From: Phlyctochytrium arcticum
Taxonomy: Eukaryota > Chytridiomycota > Chytridiomycetes > Chytridiales > Chytridiaceae
Assembly: GCA_025602905.1 (NCBI GenBank)
Contig: JAHLKI010000038.1
Span: 155,887 to 219,886, forward strand
Length of the DNA stretch: 64,000 nt
Direction: 5' to 3'
The notes beneath the pieces were generated by a model that saw nothing but the letters and a program-made list of their open reading frames with translations, ran no database searches and had not been told where the DNA came from. Shown here in pieces: positions 37,147 to 48,796 of this stretch. How positions within the stretch are numbered: the first letter of the stretch is position 1; the number at the start of each line of letters is the position of its first letter. Position numbers and translations under genes: made by a program.

Positions 37147-39863
37147 ATGGACCCGGTCCAAGTAATGCTCATGAGTTACAGCCTGTGAATGAGCTTTATT
37201 ACATATGTAGACCCGAAAAACATTTAAATACATGTTTGAAGGTTCCATCCGCCCAAAGATGATGTCCTCGTGAATTCTAGACCATCATCATGCTTCCTCA
37301 AGTACTTCTGGGTTTGTTGCTGGCAACAGCCTCTGTTTTTGCTCAAAAAAAAACTCCCCGCAAGTTTACCGACGACAACGAGTTGGGCTTACTCAAAAAC
37401 ACCCGGAACAACTTTACGATGATTACCACAACCGCCCAAGATCGGGAAGACATCGCTGAACAGCGCTTGGAAATGATGAAGATCTATGTGAATACGGAGT
37501 TGAAATTAAAAAATTGTAAGCTAACATTCAGTCTATTTCTGCGGTCATGATGCGGTGCTCATTCTTTTCCGTGCTACTATCATATAGATGGGATAGATGT
37601 CATGCAAGGCATTGAAAACATCGTGGCCAATGCTCGTTCGCTGTCAGACAAGGACTTCTTTTACGGTTTAGCCCTCCATGCCCTATCCCTTCGCGATCAA
37701 CACAACAGTTTCGATATTCCCGGTGCTCATGGGTGCTACAACCTACAAATTCCCTACCAGCTGCAATTCATCGAAAGCCAAGATATTGAGAATGACCCAA
37801 AACTGGCCGTTGCTTCTTTGCCACAAGATCCCGAACTTCGAGCAATCCTTCCACCCCAAATTTTCAACATAAACCCCGGTGACGAGCTATTGTCGATAGA
37901 CGGGAAATCCTTCCGCAATTTTTACTTGTCGGTGCAGGATATGGCTAGTGGGTCGAATTTGTTTGGCGGATACCGCACCGCCAAAGACATGCTGGATAAT
38001 CGCGCCTGCAACAAGTATCCCTTGCCGGAAAAGGACGAAGTCGAGTTAGTATTTCGGAGCAACCAGCAGAATGTCTCAGTAAAGGCGCCATATATATCAA
38101 CGGCGACGTTAAATTGTCTTCGTAAAGCCCCTCGCCCTGCCAATGAATCCAGAACAGTTCAAGTTCCTCCACCCAATCCAGAAAATGCCAATGGTTTCAA
38201 GGCATTTCTGTTTCCACCCGAGAACAATTTCAATTTAACATTCCTCCCAGACGGCGATCTGTCCTTTATGACTTACGTTTCTAACGGATTCAAGTTGGGG
38301 TATATTCGTATGCCATCCTTCTCTGCCGCTGATGCTGACGTGCTGGTCGAGCAATTCAAGGCTATTTTGGTCAATGGGGTAGCCGATACGGACGGTCTGG
38401 TGGTTGACACTCGGAACAACGGTGGGGGTAATGCGGGCGTGGCAGAAGCCATCCCCCAGTTTTTCACCTCAAACAAAATTGTGACAACCACTGTTCATAT
38501 GGTGGTCAATCCGACCACTAAGCAGATGATTGTCGACCGCAACTTCTTGGGACCGGAGCAGCGTGCCGCGTTTCTCGAGACTCCCGCAAACGCGAACCTG
38601 ACCAGTCCTATCCCTTTCTCACTGGGACTGCGGCCCAATATGGACGGACAAATGTACTTCAAGCCGGTCGCTATTCTCAATGATGCAGTGTGCTACTCAG
38701 CATGCGAGACGTTCTCGGCAGTTAACCAAGACAATGACGCGGCCATTATATTTGGAGAAGACGGTCAGACTGGAGGCGGCGGCGCAAATGTTTTTTTCCA
38801 CAGTGGGATTGATCAGCAAGCCCCTGGTGTGCTCAAACGTCTTCCACTCGAGGCACCTACGGGAGGACGGCAGCGGGGTAACCTTTCCATGGCACTCAGT
38901 TTCCGAGCTGTGATTCGGAGCGGAAAGAACAATGGAGTACCCATTGAGGATTTTGGAGTTAAGCCAGATGTGATTGTTCGACCCACTGCCCTTGAGATTA
39001 CGGCGACGCTGAAGCAAAGTCCACAGCTGGATAAGATCGCCGAGCGATTGAAGGCAGAAAGCCAAAAGCGAGGACTGGGCAAAGTCAACTTTTCAAGCCC
39101 AACTGATCGTCGCCTAATTCCATCTTTGGTTATTCCGTTCAAATCTTCTGGATTTGACAGTTTCGAAGTCCTTGACGAAGAAGGCCAAATAGTCGCGCAA
39201 AAGAACGTCACAGACTGCGATGCCCCCCAGACTATCCAAAGCATTAGTGCACCCTGTTCAGTTCCATTGGGTACAGCTCGGTATACTATTATCGGTTACC
39301 AGGGAGGAAGGCCCGCCATGCAAACCAAGCGCGAGATTTCCATTATTCCTCCTGACGCGCAAATCCCTACTCTCACCAAAGGATCATCCGTCAAATGCGC
39401 AGCCGGGGCGCCCTTTGTCGGCATCTACAACAATCAAGCCAGAGGAAATAGCGATCAAGTTCTCCCGAGGACCTCTGCCAACAAGGGCTTCCAAATAACC
39501 CCCGAAGCCATCACCCTGCGCACAGCTCCAGGTGACACGGTTGATACGAACTTTGCCTGCTTTGTCCGGATCCCTGCGGACGCTCAAGCAAGACTCTCCA
39601 TGGACGCCAGCATTCAGGCCGACGGAGGTTTCCGCATATTCGCCAACCCTCTGGGTAGCGATGGCTTTTTCAACTTCTCCGCCGACTTAAACAGTCTCGT
39701 TTTCAGCGCCAGAGGAAACGAAGGAACCCAAAAATTGACTTTCGACCTGACCAACAGTACACGAGGATTCAGCAGCGTATACGAGATTAATTTCGGGTTT
39801 GGAAACGGGGGAGCAACGAACGGCACGAGCATCGCCCTGAGCAACATTTTAGTCTCCAGTTGA
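37147..39863 (+). repeat. Direct duplication, copy 2 (S41 peptidase region)
   Basis: Partner of 32453-35181. The upstream 140 bp and the 3' 950 bp differ from copy 1 by roughly 5-10 percent, the middle not at all by eye. Confidence 0.95.
37290..39863 (+). CDS. Secreted S41-family (CPAF-like) serine peptidase
   Basis: Exons 37290-37515 and 37588-39863 give 833 residues. The signal peptide is MLPQVLLGLLLATASVFAQ. The N-terminal helical part (LRDQHNSFDIPGAHGCY) matches the 'D-H' region of fungal S41 proteins; a PDZ-like segment follows (INPGDELLSIDGKSF). The S41 core contains GLVVDTRNNGGGNAG, VAILNDAVCYSACETFS with the likely nucleophile Ser between Tyr and Ala, and the oxyanion glycine-rich stretch GEDGQTGGGGANVFF. 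After the peptidase core (to about residue 545) comes a C-terminal beta-rich region with several N-x-T/S sites, unusual in length for the family. Likely an extracellular protease of the fungal CPAF-like group. Substrate unknown. Confidence 0.85.
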
Positions 39864-40461
39864 ATGAAACTTGTAGATTGTAGATAGCTTATAGACTATG
39901 GTAGTTGGTCAAGGCGTTGTGTTAGTATAATGTTGATATCAAAGTGTAATAAATCAGCATGTCATCTTCTAATAAGAAACGAAACTTGTCAGAGGAACAG
40001 TTTGCCCATGGTACTAATTGGTGAGATGAGCTTTGTGGGCTTCCGCTTCGCTGCCACTTGCTTCGCCGAATGGCTTTCGGGGCTGTTACTTTCCCTCATC
40101 AATCGGAAGGCAGAAATTGTTGGCATTCTGTCTGATCCACTTGGCATGAAAGGTACGCAGCGATGAACTCAGCGACAAATCCTCAAGAATAACCGCGTAA
40201 GTCCAGGTAGTTCCCGGACTTGCCTGCGGACTTGTGGGCAACTACGCGATTTCCATGAATAACTCGGTCTTCAGCATCATCCAGGCAGGGATTTGCGAAA
40301 TATCCAAAGACACCTCTGCTGGTTCCACATCCATCAAGTTTGGCGATGTACTCGCCAGAATTAGGAACGCAAGACCTTGCATGCCCAGCAGGTTGAGAGG
40401 GAGACCGACTGAGCGACTGAGACGGACAAATTTACGTAAGCAGTACTCCGCGAACTGCGAA
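39864..40461. other. Intergenic between S41 gene and ferroportin
   Basis: 598 bp. A frame continuous with ferroportin exon 1 extends upstream to 40234 but has no family resemblance; I treat it as 5' UTR. Confidence 0.45.
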
Positions 40462-42427
40462 ATGGCTTCAGATCAACGCAACGCATCCCTCGAACAAGAA
40501 CCAGGAAACAAATTCGACCAAAGTACGGGGTGGACGCTTTGCGTGGTAGGCCTTCCTGTTTTGCTATTGTATGCAGCCTTCAATTAACTCATGGCCTACT
40601 ACAGAGTTACTTCTTCACCACCTGGAGCGTTCGTGCCGATGAGTGGACCACCGGTACGTTTTGTTCAGAGAAAGGAACTTCCCCCTTTAGGGCCTAGTTC
40701 ACGGCAGTTCCATGCGGTGTCCTATATATTCTGAAGCTGTGAACTTTTCCATAGCGGTTTTCCTGGCGTATATATTTCCGGATACATTGTTGCCGGTGTC
40801 TCTGTATGCGGGAGTCGTAACCCTTTCGGCTATAGTATTTGGATCGAGCGTAGGTAGACTGGTTGACCGGAGCGCAAGGCTAAAAGGTACAGAGTCCCGC
40901 ACATGCTATGATCACCATAAACTAATTTGCTACTCACTAGCGGTCCGGTCATTTTTGGTTGTTCAAAAGTTGACAATTGCGGTGTCGGCTTTCGCACTGT
41001 TTGTTACATCGCAATGGCTTCGGATCAGTCAAATTTCGACATATTTGGGATTCGTCGTGGTCTGTTTGTGTGGAGTGGTACAGCGGCTTGCCAATATGGG
41101 AATGATGATCGCTGTAGAAAAAGACTGGGTGGTTGTCCTTTCCCGCGGGAGACAACATTTCCTCACTCGTACGTGGCTTTTTGATTCTGTCGCACGGGAA
41201 TCAACATGCCCTTGAGTTTACAATTGCATTTCCAGGATTGAACACGCATCTGCGTCGAATTGACCTCACATGCAAAGTTGCCGCCCCTCTCCTCGTGTCT
41301 GCTTTCTCGATCAAACTTTCCACTCCGGTTGTCATGTTAATCGTCGCGGCCATGAGTATGTGCACCATCCCGATAGAATGGGCTATTTTCACAAGAGTTT
41401 ATCGACGCACGCCAGCACTCGCTATTGCGAAACAGCCTCATAATTCGCCCGAAACCGCTGCACCGAACGTCATGTCTATCCGCGAAGACTCTTCGTCGGA
41501 ACTCCCAATGAGGCAATCAGACCCACCTTCCACTGAATCCGGTCGTCCATGTAGAGTGGTGTCCATTTGGTTTAAACATTCCATCGAGTCGCCTGTCATT
41601 CAGCACATCCGTGATTGGCGACATTTTGTTCATCATGAAGTCTTTTTATCATCTCTGGCGATTGCCCAGATCTACTTTACCGTACTCTCATTTGGTCCGG
41701 TAATGATCACCTTTTTGTTACTGCAAGGATACTCTTCCACATTACTGGCTGTGATGCGGTTTGTTGCTGTCTTTGCTGGTTTGTCATCCACCTTTGCAAT
41801 GCCGAAGATGGTGGGCAAAATCGGGCTGATTCGCACGGGACTGTGGGCAATCTGGACCGAATTCATCTTCCTCATACCGGTTGCTGTATCATTTTGGATA
41901 ATGGATGACAAAAGTATTGCTGGAATTTTGCTATTTACTGGAGCCATCGCATCAAGATTGGGACTGTGGACATTTGATCTTGCACAGACCCAGATCATGC
42001 AAGAAAGGTATGGCATGCTTAACGTTCGTGGCAGTGATCATCCCTTGCATGTCCTCACGTGTTCCGACTGCAGGGTGGACATTACGGAGAGTGGTCTCAT
42101 AAATGGGATGCAGACGTCCTTGCAGAACGCGTTTGATTTCTGCGCTGCTCTTTCTACCATCGTAAGTGTGCATTTCCACTGTTGCGAATACAAATGAAAC
42201 ATCCCTTCTCATGCACTCCCACAAAGATATGGAGCGACCCATCAGATTTCTACATTCCTGCCTGCCTGTCCGTGGCAGCAGTGCTGTCTGCTGCAGTCAC
42301 ATTCTCAGTCTATGCCGCTCGAGATCGCGGACACCTGTTCCATTTCGAAAAATTGATTGCGTGGGGCCTACCCATTCAGGTATCGCGAAGCAGAAATCGA
42401 TCAGTTGGGAACGATACATCTGCCTAG
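40462..42427 (+). CDS. FPN1: Ferroportin-type iron exporter (SLC40 family)
   Basis: Multi-span carrier that exports ferrous iron (and related metals) across the plasma or vacuolar membrane. Seven exons, 40462-40545, 40605-40653, 40755-40886, 40941-41168, 41236-42007, 42074-42161 and 42227-42427, give 517 residues in frame. The first span region TLCVSYFFTTWSVRADEW corresponds to 'LYVSHFLSTWGDRMW' of known ferroportins and is rebuilt from two exons. Family motifs follow: LYAGVVTLSAIVFGSSVGRL, VDRSARLK, ANMGMMIAVEKDWVVVL, LNTHLRRIDLTCKVAAPLL, YRRTPAL, and late VTESGLINGMQTSLQNAFDF-like sequence (here starting RVDITESG). The cytoplasmic loop between the halves is Ser/Pro-rich. The start codon is uncertain; the first Met in the last upstream frame is used. 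Dikarya mostly lack this family. Confidence 0.88.
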
Positions 42428-42955
42428 AGATGAAATGGTGCGGAATCTGATGTGTCGACGTGAATAGGAGAACTGTATATATGAGATTCGAACGGACACT
42501 TGCCAATTTTTGGGTGCTCACAGCGGTGGGGAACGGCATGTCTTTTACTACATCTGTTGTCGTAGATTATGTAGATTTTCCGTGTTTGGGGTCGGAGGAC
42601 TGTATGGCGGTCCATATCCCCATCTGCCATGGTGTAAATATTGCCGGTGAATCGCCGGCTTGTTGCAAACCGTTTCTTATGACAATGTACATACATTTGT
42701 TCGAAATTGAGTACGAGCAATGCGTTTGAGAGTACACGCGAGTTGCCTTGCACGCACTCCCAAGTTTCCTACGCTGCTGAGAAGCCTGAGAAGCCTGAGA
42801 AGGATGGATTGACTGCAGAACACGAAAGGGGACTTGAAAATGCTCCATACGAGAGATGTATAAGTGGGCAGCCGATAGATTAAGTGATTTTAGATAAATA
42901 ATACATGCTTTTTATGCTACAGAGCGACCCCCCATGTTGTCCACCCCTCTTCAAT
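42428..42955. other. Intergenic between convergent ferroportin and UTP21
   Basis: No gene seen. A tandem CTGAGAAGC-type 9-bp unit occurs three times around 42777-42802. Confidence 0.5.
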
Positions 42956-45900
42956 CTAGATTTTGACAAAATCCAACATGCACAAACTGTACTGGAACAT
43001 TTCCTCCAAAGTACTCCAGGTTTGCTTGTGTCCTTGCCGCAAACTGTCCATGCGTAACCGAACTGCTTCACTTTTTTCTGATCCGAGTGCGCTGGCATGG
43101 ACCTGTAAAATAAGATGAAGAATAGCTTCGACAGCTTCAAAATCCCGTCGAGACGTAATGTGCCACTCGAGTGCGGCAAGCAGATGGGTCAGCTGGTCTC
43201 CGGATAATGGGTCAAATGAGTCTGTGGAGATGCTGCGTATTGTCACGTCGATGGCAGATGGGGATAGGGAAAGGATGTATTGCATTGCTGCCGAGTCTAG
43301 AAGGGGTGAAGAGTCAATCACTGAGCATGGAGTAACGAAAATGGAGGCCATCAGCTTACAATCTTGAATCAAACTGCCTTCGCGCAGAAGTCGGACAAAC
43401 TCGGGTTCCAGATCGGCGTCCATGCGATGTGACATGATTCGAGACTTCTCCGCATTCGCATCATCCGCAGGTCCAGAGGCAGATTTTTTCGTTGTTCCAA
43501 ATTTCTGCTCCATCTCCCTGATTGTGGGCAAAAAGAACGACGCTGCTTCAGCTTTTGGGGCTTCTGCTGGTTTGTTACGTTCCTTGAGTGCATCTAGTGA
43601 CAACAAATTCTGCCAGCGAAGTTTTGGCTGTCCCGAAAGGCTAATCAAGGAATCATCTTCGGAAAATGGCTGGAGAGTATCGCCGTTCTCGGTTGCAGAC
43701 TGTTGTTCGGACATGGACTCGGTCTCATCATCGTCAAGAGATTTTGCCGCAACTCGTGGAAGTTCAACATCAACGGCTTCTTCCTCAGACAAATTCCGGA
43801 AATCCACTTTGGAAAATTGCATCCGGTTGGCCCACAAGAAAATTCCAATTTGATCCGTGTGCGCTGTGGCCAGGAAATCGGCAGATGGGGAGAATGACAC
43901 TGATCGAGGGACGCTTGCACATCGCAGAATGTCGACCAAATAGCCTGTTGGCAAATCCCAGGTTCGTAGCGTGGAATCAACTGACGCACTAACGAGAAGA
44001 CGGCCATCGGGACTGAAGGTCTATTTGGGGCCAAAAATTTTAACGCTGCGTATGATTCAACTTGCACTACCGGGACTTACCATATCTGTAATGTGACTAC
44101 GATGACCGACGAATTCACGAACACACTTTTTCGTTGTGATATCGATGATACGGATGACAAAGTCGTCGCACGCGGCCGCCAGCAGATTGCTTTCTCGGTG
44201 CAGAAGAATAGAGTTGACCGCTGTTGAAACATCGATAGACTCTTGAAGAGCGCCAGAATGAAATCCCCAAAACTGATAAGGGGGACCGATAAGTATAAAA
44301 GCTTAGAAACCAATATTTACATCCACATACCTTGATTGTGCCGTCCAAAGAGCCAGTCACCACTGTGCGATTCACACGATCGGAAGCAATTCCGGTAACG
44401 GCTTTCTTATGGCCATCTTTATGCTCATAGGTCTTCCGAAAGAGACCAGATTGCAAATTGTAGCGGTCCACCTTTCCCAGCAGCGACCCAACAAATCCAA
44501 AGTTTCCGCAAGCACTGACCGCGACACTCTTGATCAGTGATTGATCGGTACAGGAATATGTGCGTCGGGTGATGGGTTTACCACCGTATGTGCTGGCGCG
44601 GGCAGTGAATTCTTTGACGTGTGCGGACACGATGTTGACCGATCTCGATTCCAGGCCTTCCGCTACGAAACAAAACAAGTCAGACAGGTATTATGGTGTC
44701 GCGCATGCGGTCTTTTCCAACGTACATGCTTCAAAACTTGCAATAGGTGGTATCCGTGCATCATCTGAATATCCAGACTTCAATTTCTTGTCCCGCAGCG
44801 AGATTTCAATGCTCGTTGCATCCCTTGTCGCAGAAAAAACTCGTAAACTCTGGTCAGAACCACCCGAAATGATGTGGGTTGCTTCAAATGGATGGTATCG
44901 AATTCGAGTTGGTGGATCATAGTGGCCTCCTCGCGATCGCAACAAACGGGGGGATCCTTCAGCGCCGTCAAAAATCCATTGTTTCAGAGAGTTGTCACCG
45001 CCAGCAGTCACCAAGATGGGTTGTCCCGCGAAAAAGTATGCGCTGTGGACCGCGCCCTCGTGTGCGCCTTTCTCAATATGAATGAGCTGCTGCTTTTCCA
45101 GATCCCAGATAGCAAGGTCTCCGGATAAACTAGCAGTGGCCATATGCGGACTGTTGTCTGGGGAATGGAAATATCAGATTTGACCTTGATCGAGCACGAT
45201 TTCAAGCTTACCAGTACGGAAGGATATGGCGGACACCTTTCCTTCCTGCTTCAATCGTAAAATCTCTACATTGACCCGGATGTTGTGCAATATTATTGTT
45301 CCATCCAGTAAACCCATGGCCACGACATCGACCGAAGGAGCCTGCGTCAGGAACGTGATCGGCGAGCCGACCGTAGGAAACTCGAAAATTTGGCGTCTGG
45401 AAAACAGAATGAGAAATCCAGACCCGCGATATTAGTAGGATTCAATCACTTACAGAGTGCGCAGGTTCCACAGCTGCATGGATCCTTGCTGACTGGAAAA
45501 CAGGATTTTGTTCAGGTAGGTGCTGGGATGTAGAGCCGATGTCACGCGAAATGAGTCTGGGAATTCGATACTGTGATAATGCTCTATGAACGAGATATGG
45601 TTAGTCATCGTGTAGCAAAGCATGGAATGACTGGAAGGCCCCAACCTTGCGTCGTATGATCCCACATAACAACTGCATTGTTTTCACAGAGTGCAAGAAG
45701 GAGATTGCCGAACACAACCAGCGAAAAGATGGTTCCGCAGTCTTCAGACTGTAATCTGCCAACCTGATTCCCCAAGTAATGTTAGAGCCCCGAGAAACCC
45801 GCTTGAGAGCATATCTATCTTACCTCTCGTCCACGCTCTGCGATAATAACCTCTGACCCACTTGCTGCAAAAACTCGATCTCGGGACACCGCAACTGCTA

Positions 45901-46307
45901 GAATTGGAGTATCGGATTGCGGGCCTACAATTCACTGATTAGGTTTGCGACGAGTGAGGCGTTTTTAAATGTTGAATTACCAGTAAACAGCAAGTTCAGC
46001 TTTTCTCCCTGCATGATTCGGTCAGGAATGTAAACAAATGAACGAATATAAACAACGTACATCGTAAATGTGAAAGGTGCTTCCGACGGATGTAGTAATG
46101 GCGTGGACGTTGCCTCTTGGCTGAACACATATTGGAACATCTGCTGTGACATACCCTATGGCCCGGAAAGGCTCGAATATCTTGGAACCTATAGCCAAGC
46201 GTGGTTTAAGAATGAGGGCAACGAGATCAGAATGCGATAGGGACTCCACACTTACGGGCCTTCCGGGAGTCCTGCGCTTGAGATGCATTTGTCGTAGCCA
46301 CGACCAT
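42956..46307 (-). CDS. UTP21: SSU processome WD40 protein Utp21 (WDR36)
   Basis: Component of the UTP-B complex of the small-subunit processome, needed for 18S rRNA processing in the nucleolus. Eleven exons in reverse order: 46307-46256, 46188-46061, 46008-45981, 45924-45824, 45763-45646, 45583-45454, 45396-45212, 45157-44726, 44662-44331, 44272-44081 and 44020-42956. They keep frame and give 920 residues, the usual size. The N-terminus has the family signature SKIFEPFRAIGYVTADVP. WD repeats run through two propellers (SGDLAIWDL, DNSLKQWIFDG, GSLDGTIKFWGF, ASVDSTLRTWDLPTG), and the C-terminal Utp21 domain (LSGQPKLRWQNLLSLDALKE onward to MLDFVKI) is present. The start is the first Met in frame upstream of SKIFEPF, in a 17-codon first exon. 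Confidence 0.95.
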
Positions 46308-47145
46308 AACGAGCTCTTCTATCTTACTTGGTGGGTATAGCAAATTTGGATTTACGGTCAATGCTTGTCGGGAACTTGGCTTACGCGATTCCAAAAAAAA
46401 ATACATTTTGACATTGCGCAGTACGCGCGCAGTGGTAGCTGCCAGATGTACCCGGAGATGTATATTATTTGAGAACCCTATGCCGTACATTGGCAGGAAT
46501 TTGCAGAAACGTAACAGCCAAAAGGCTGCCGATAACTTGTATTTTATTTCTACATGAGCGTTGCTCACATCATGTTGATATAAAGCTGGGCGGAGCCTTA
46601 CTTGAGGTTGCCCTGAAATACGACGGGTTGAGCATGCCACTTCTATGTGCGTGGTTTTTGAAACTGTCAGTTCCATGAGTCCTCAAGTATCCTTGTTCTT
46701 AATACATGATTGAAATGGCCCGAGGCAAGACAAATTCAGGCAGCATGGGTCATATACCACCCGCAAACACAGAGAGTGTGTAGTTCATCCTGGTCCACAT
46801 TCACTTACTCTCAGAAACTTGACAGAAAGTGGAGATTCTGATCGGAGTTTGTCCTTTGCAAAATGAGGCAAAACGGTTCTGGTTTTGAAATTCTGAAACG
46901 GCGTCGGAGAATCCGGAGCAACGGCTTGTGGCACATTTCGCTCGTTGCATGGCTGTGCCGCAGTGCGGCCGGTGCCGGCGGCCCTTTGGCTTTGGTGCTG
47001 ACGTTTCATTAATTTGACTTGCCGAAAAATGCGAGGAATATGGAGGCACCCGTCAACGTTTAAAAGAAGACCTTGCTGCAGCAAACTCCCGCCCCGGCCT
47101 TGGCTCTCTTCTTGATTTCATCCTTACTTCCGTTGCATCAACATC
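46308..47145. other. Divergent promoter region UTP21/SEC9
   Basis: 838 bp, no gene. Antisense frames here have no family resemblance. Confidence 0.5.
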
Positions 47146-48066
47146 ATGTCGTGGCAAGACTCTGGTCGTGGTGAAGTGCGCACGCAACGCCAACCATCTT
47201 TTAACCCGTCCCCCCGCCAATACGATGCTCGACCCATGTCATCATCAAGACAACCACAGGCCTCTGGCGGATACGGTGGAGGAAGCAATGCCGGGAATGG
47301 TGGCTCGCGCTGGGCGGCTGCAGCTCAGGCCGCGGAACAGCGTACCAGCAACTACGGAGGTGGAGGTGGGAATGGCTCATCTACTGGATTCCGCTCCTGG
47401 GAGAATGTAGATGAAGAGCCAGAGGACTACGACAGCAGCGGCTGGCTGGAGCGAAAGACGAAAAAGGTTCAGAACGACTCTCTGCACGGTACCCGCCGGG
47501 CCCTGGCCCGTCTGAATGAGGCCGATAACCTGGCCTCGTCCAATTTGACGCGACTTCACTCTCAATCTGAACAGCTATACAAGGTCGATTCACGCCTAGA
47601 GGCAGCCGAGGACAAGGCCCAGGTCGGCGATGCCAAGGCGGACCATCTCAAGTCACTCAACCGCTACTTTTTCTTGCCGTCATTCGGGGGCAAAAAGGCT
47701 GGGAAGAAGGAGGAAAAGGTCGTCAAGGGCGTAGAGACTCGGGCTGCGCGTGACGAATCACACTTGGACAATCACCGACGCGAGCGGGAGCAAAGATTCC
47801 AAGATATTCAGAACCGCGATTATTCCTCGTCTACGCGCGGCATGTATTCGACACCCGATGGCATCGAACGCGACAACACCGAAGAAGAGATTGATGGCAA
47901 CTTGGATCAGATTTCCTCTGGTCTTGCCCGACTGAAGATGATGAGCCAAGCAATGAACTCTGAACTTGGCACCCAGACGCAGATGATTGGACGCATTTCC
48001 GACCGCTCTGATCGCACTGGAGAACGGCTACGAAATACCTCCCGCAAAATCGACAACATCAAATAG
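47146..48066 (+). CDS. SEC9: SNAP-25-type t-SNARE (Sec9-like)
   Basis: Plasma-membrane target SNARE that supplies two helices to the exocytic four-helix bundle. Intronless, 306 residues. The N-terminal about 90 residues are Gly/Ser/Gln-rich. The Qb SNARE motif covers residues about 110-170 (GTRRALARLNEADNLASSNL, SEQLYKVDSRL) and the Qc motif the last about 55 residues (IDGNLDQISSGLARLKMMSQ, MIGRISDRSDRTGERL). The linker (NRYFFLPSFGGKKAGKKEEK) is basic and has no cysteine cluster, so membrane attachment is not by palmitoylation as in animal SNAP-25 but as in yeast Sec9. The end KIDNIK right after the helix is typical. Confidence 0.92.
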   Translation: MSWQDSGRGEVRTQRQPSFNPSPRQYDARPMSSSRQPQASGGYGGGSNAGNGGSRWAAAAQAAEQRTSNYGGGGGNGSSTGFRSWENVDEEPEDYDSSGWLERKTKKVQNDSLHGTRRALARLNEADNLASSNLTRLHSQSEQLYKVDSRLEAAEDKAQVGDAKADHLKSLNRYFFLPSFGGKKAGKKEEKVVKGVETRAARDESHLDNHRREREQRFQDIQNRDYSSSTRGMYSTPDGIERDNTEEEIDGNLDQISSGLARLKMMSQAMNSELGTQTQMIGRISDRSDRTGERLRNTSRKIDNIK

Positions 48067-48796
48067 ATGGACAGCGTTTTCTGTGACTTGAACTTCTTGT
48101 ATATATTTCTGTAGTTTTTGTGATGTACATACGTCTTTATTCTTATTTACCCCAACTCCCGGGCAGCAGCTGCGCAACGCGTGTTGCCTGCTGCCCCAAT
48201 GCCAGCCACCTTGCGCAGCAGTGGCGAAGCCACAAGCCACGGTCAAATGCGTCCTGAACAGCCGAAATAAACGGAATATCAACTTTTGCAACAAATTCGA
48301 AATTTTGGAATGAGCCGCCGCCTCGGTCCAAAAACCTGGTTGCTGGGTCCCTTTAGGTAATACTCAAAATTGAAATCCCGACGTTCTTCGACATGGTTTA
48401 CTGTGTCGCCGCCAGATGGAAAAAGTTACCTGCTATCCCAATTAATATACAGAAAAGCTTACCGAGGGATAGAAACAGTAGTGTCGTTGATTGCTACTGG
48501 TTTAAACTGGAAGCTTTTCCGTGCGATCCTTGAAGGAACACAACCCTCAGGAAACCCTCATCTGGCCACTGGGACCAAGCAAAGCTATATGACTATCGGT
48601 CACCTCACCAAACCAGCGGCTTCTCAGCACTACCCATAGCAAAAATATCGTTTCGTGACGAGGAAAAGATCATAAAAGCAGTTACAGCTCACCGCTCTCG
48701 TGAGCGGATATAGAGCTTGTTCCTCCCGGAGGTGTTATTCTGACCTTTGGTCAAGGGTGTCTATACGAAACGCCAAAACATACGATTCTGACACAC
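48067..48796. other. Intergenic between SEC9 and the adenylyl cyclase gene
   Basis: Contains the hairpin block at 48162-48233 in the likely SEC9 3' UTR; otherwise no gene supported. Confidence 0.5.
48162..48233 (+). repeat. Hairpin block after SEC9
   Basis: GGCAGCAG (48162-48169) pairs with CTGCTGCC (48188-48195), and the inner GCAAC/GTTGC closes on a GCGT loop. GTGGC-GAA-GCCAC at 48221-48233 again has the core GCGAAGC seen twice in UGP1 intron 2. TTGCGCAG between them is the reverse complement of CTGCGCAA in the first hairpin. Confidence 0.8.
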
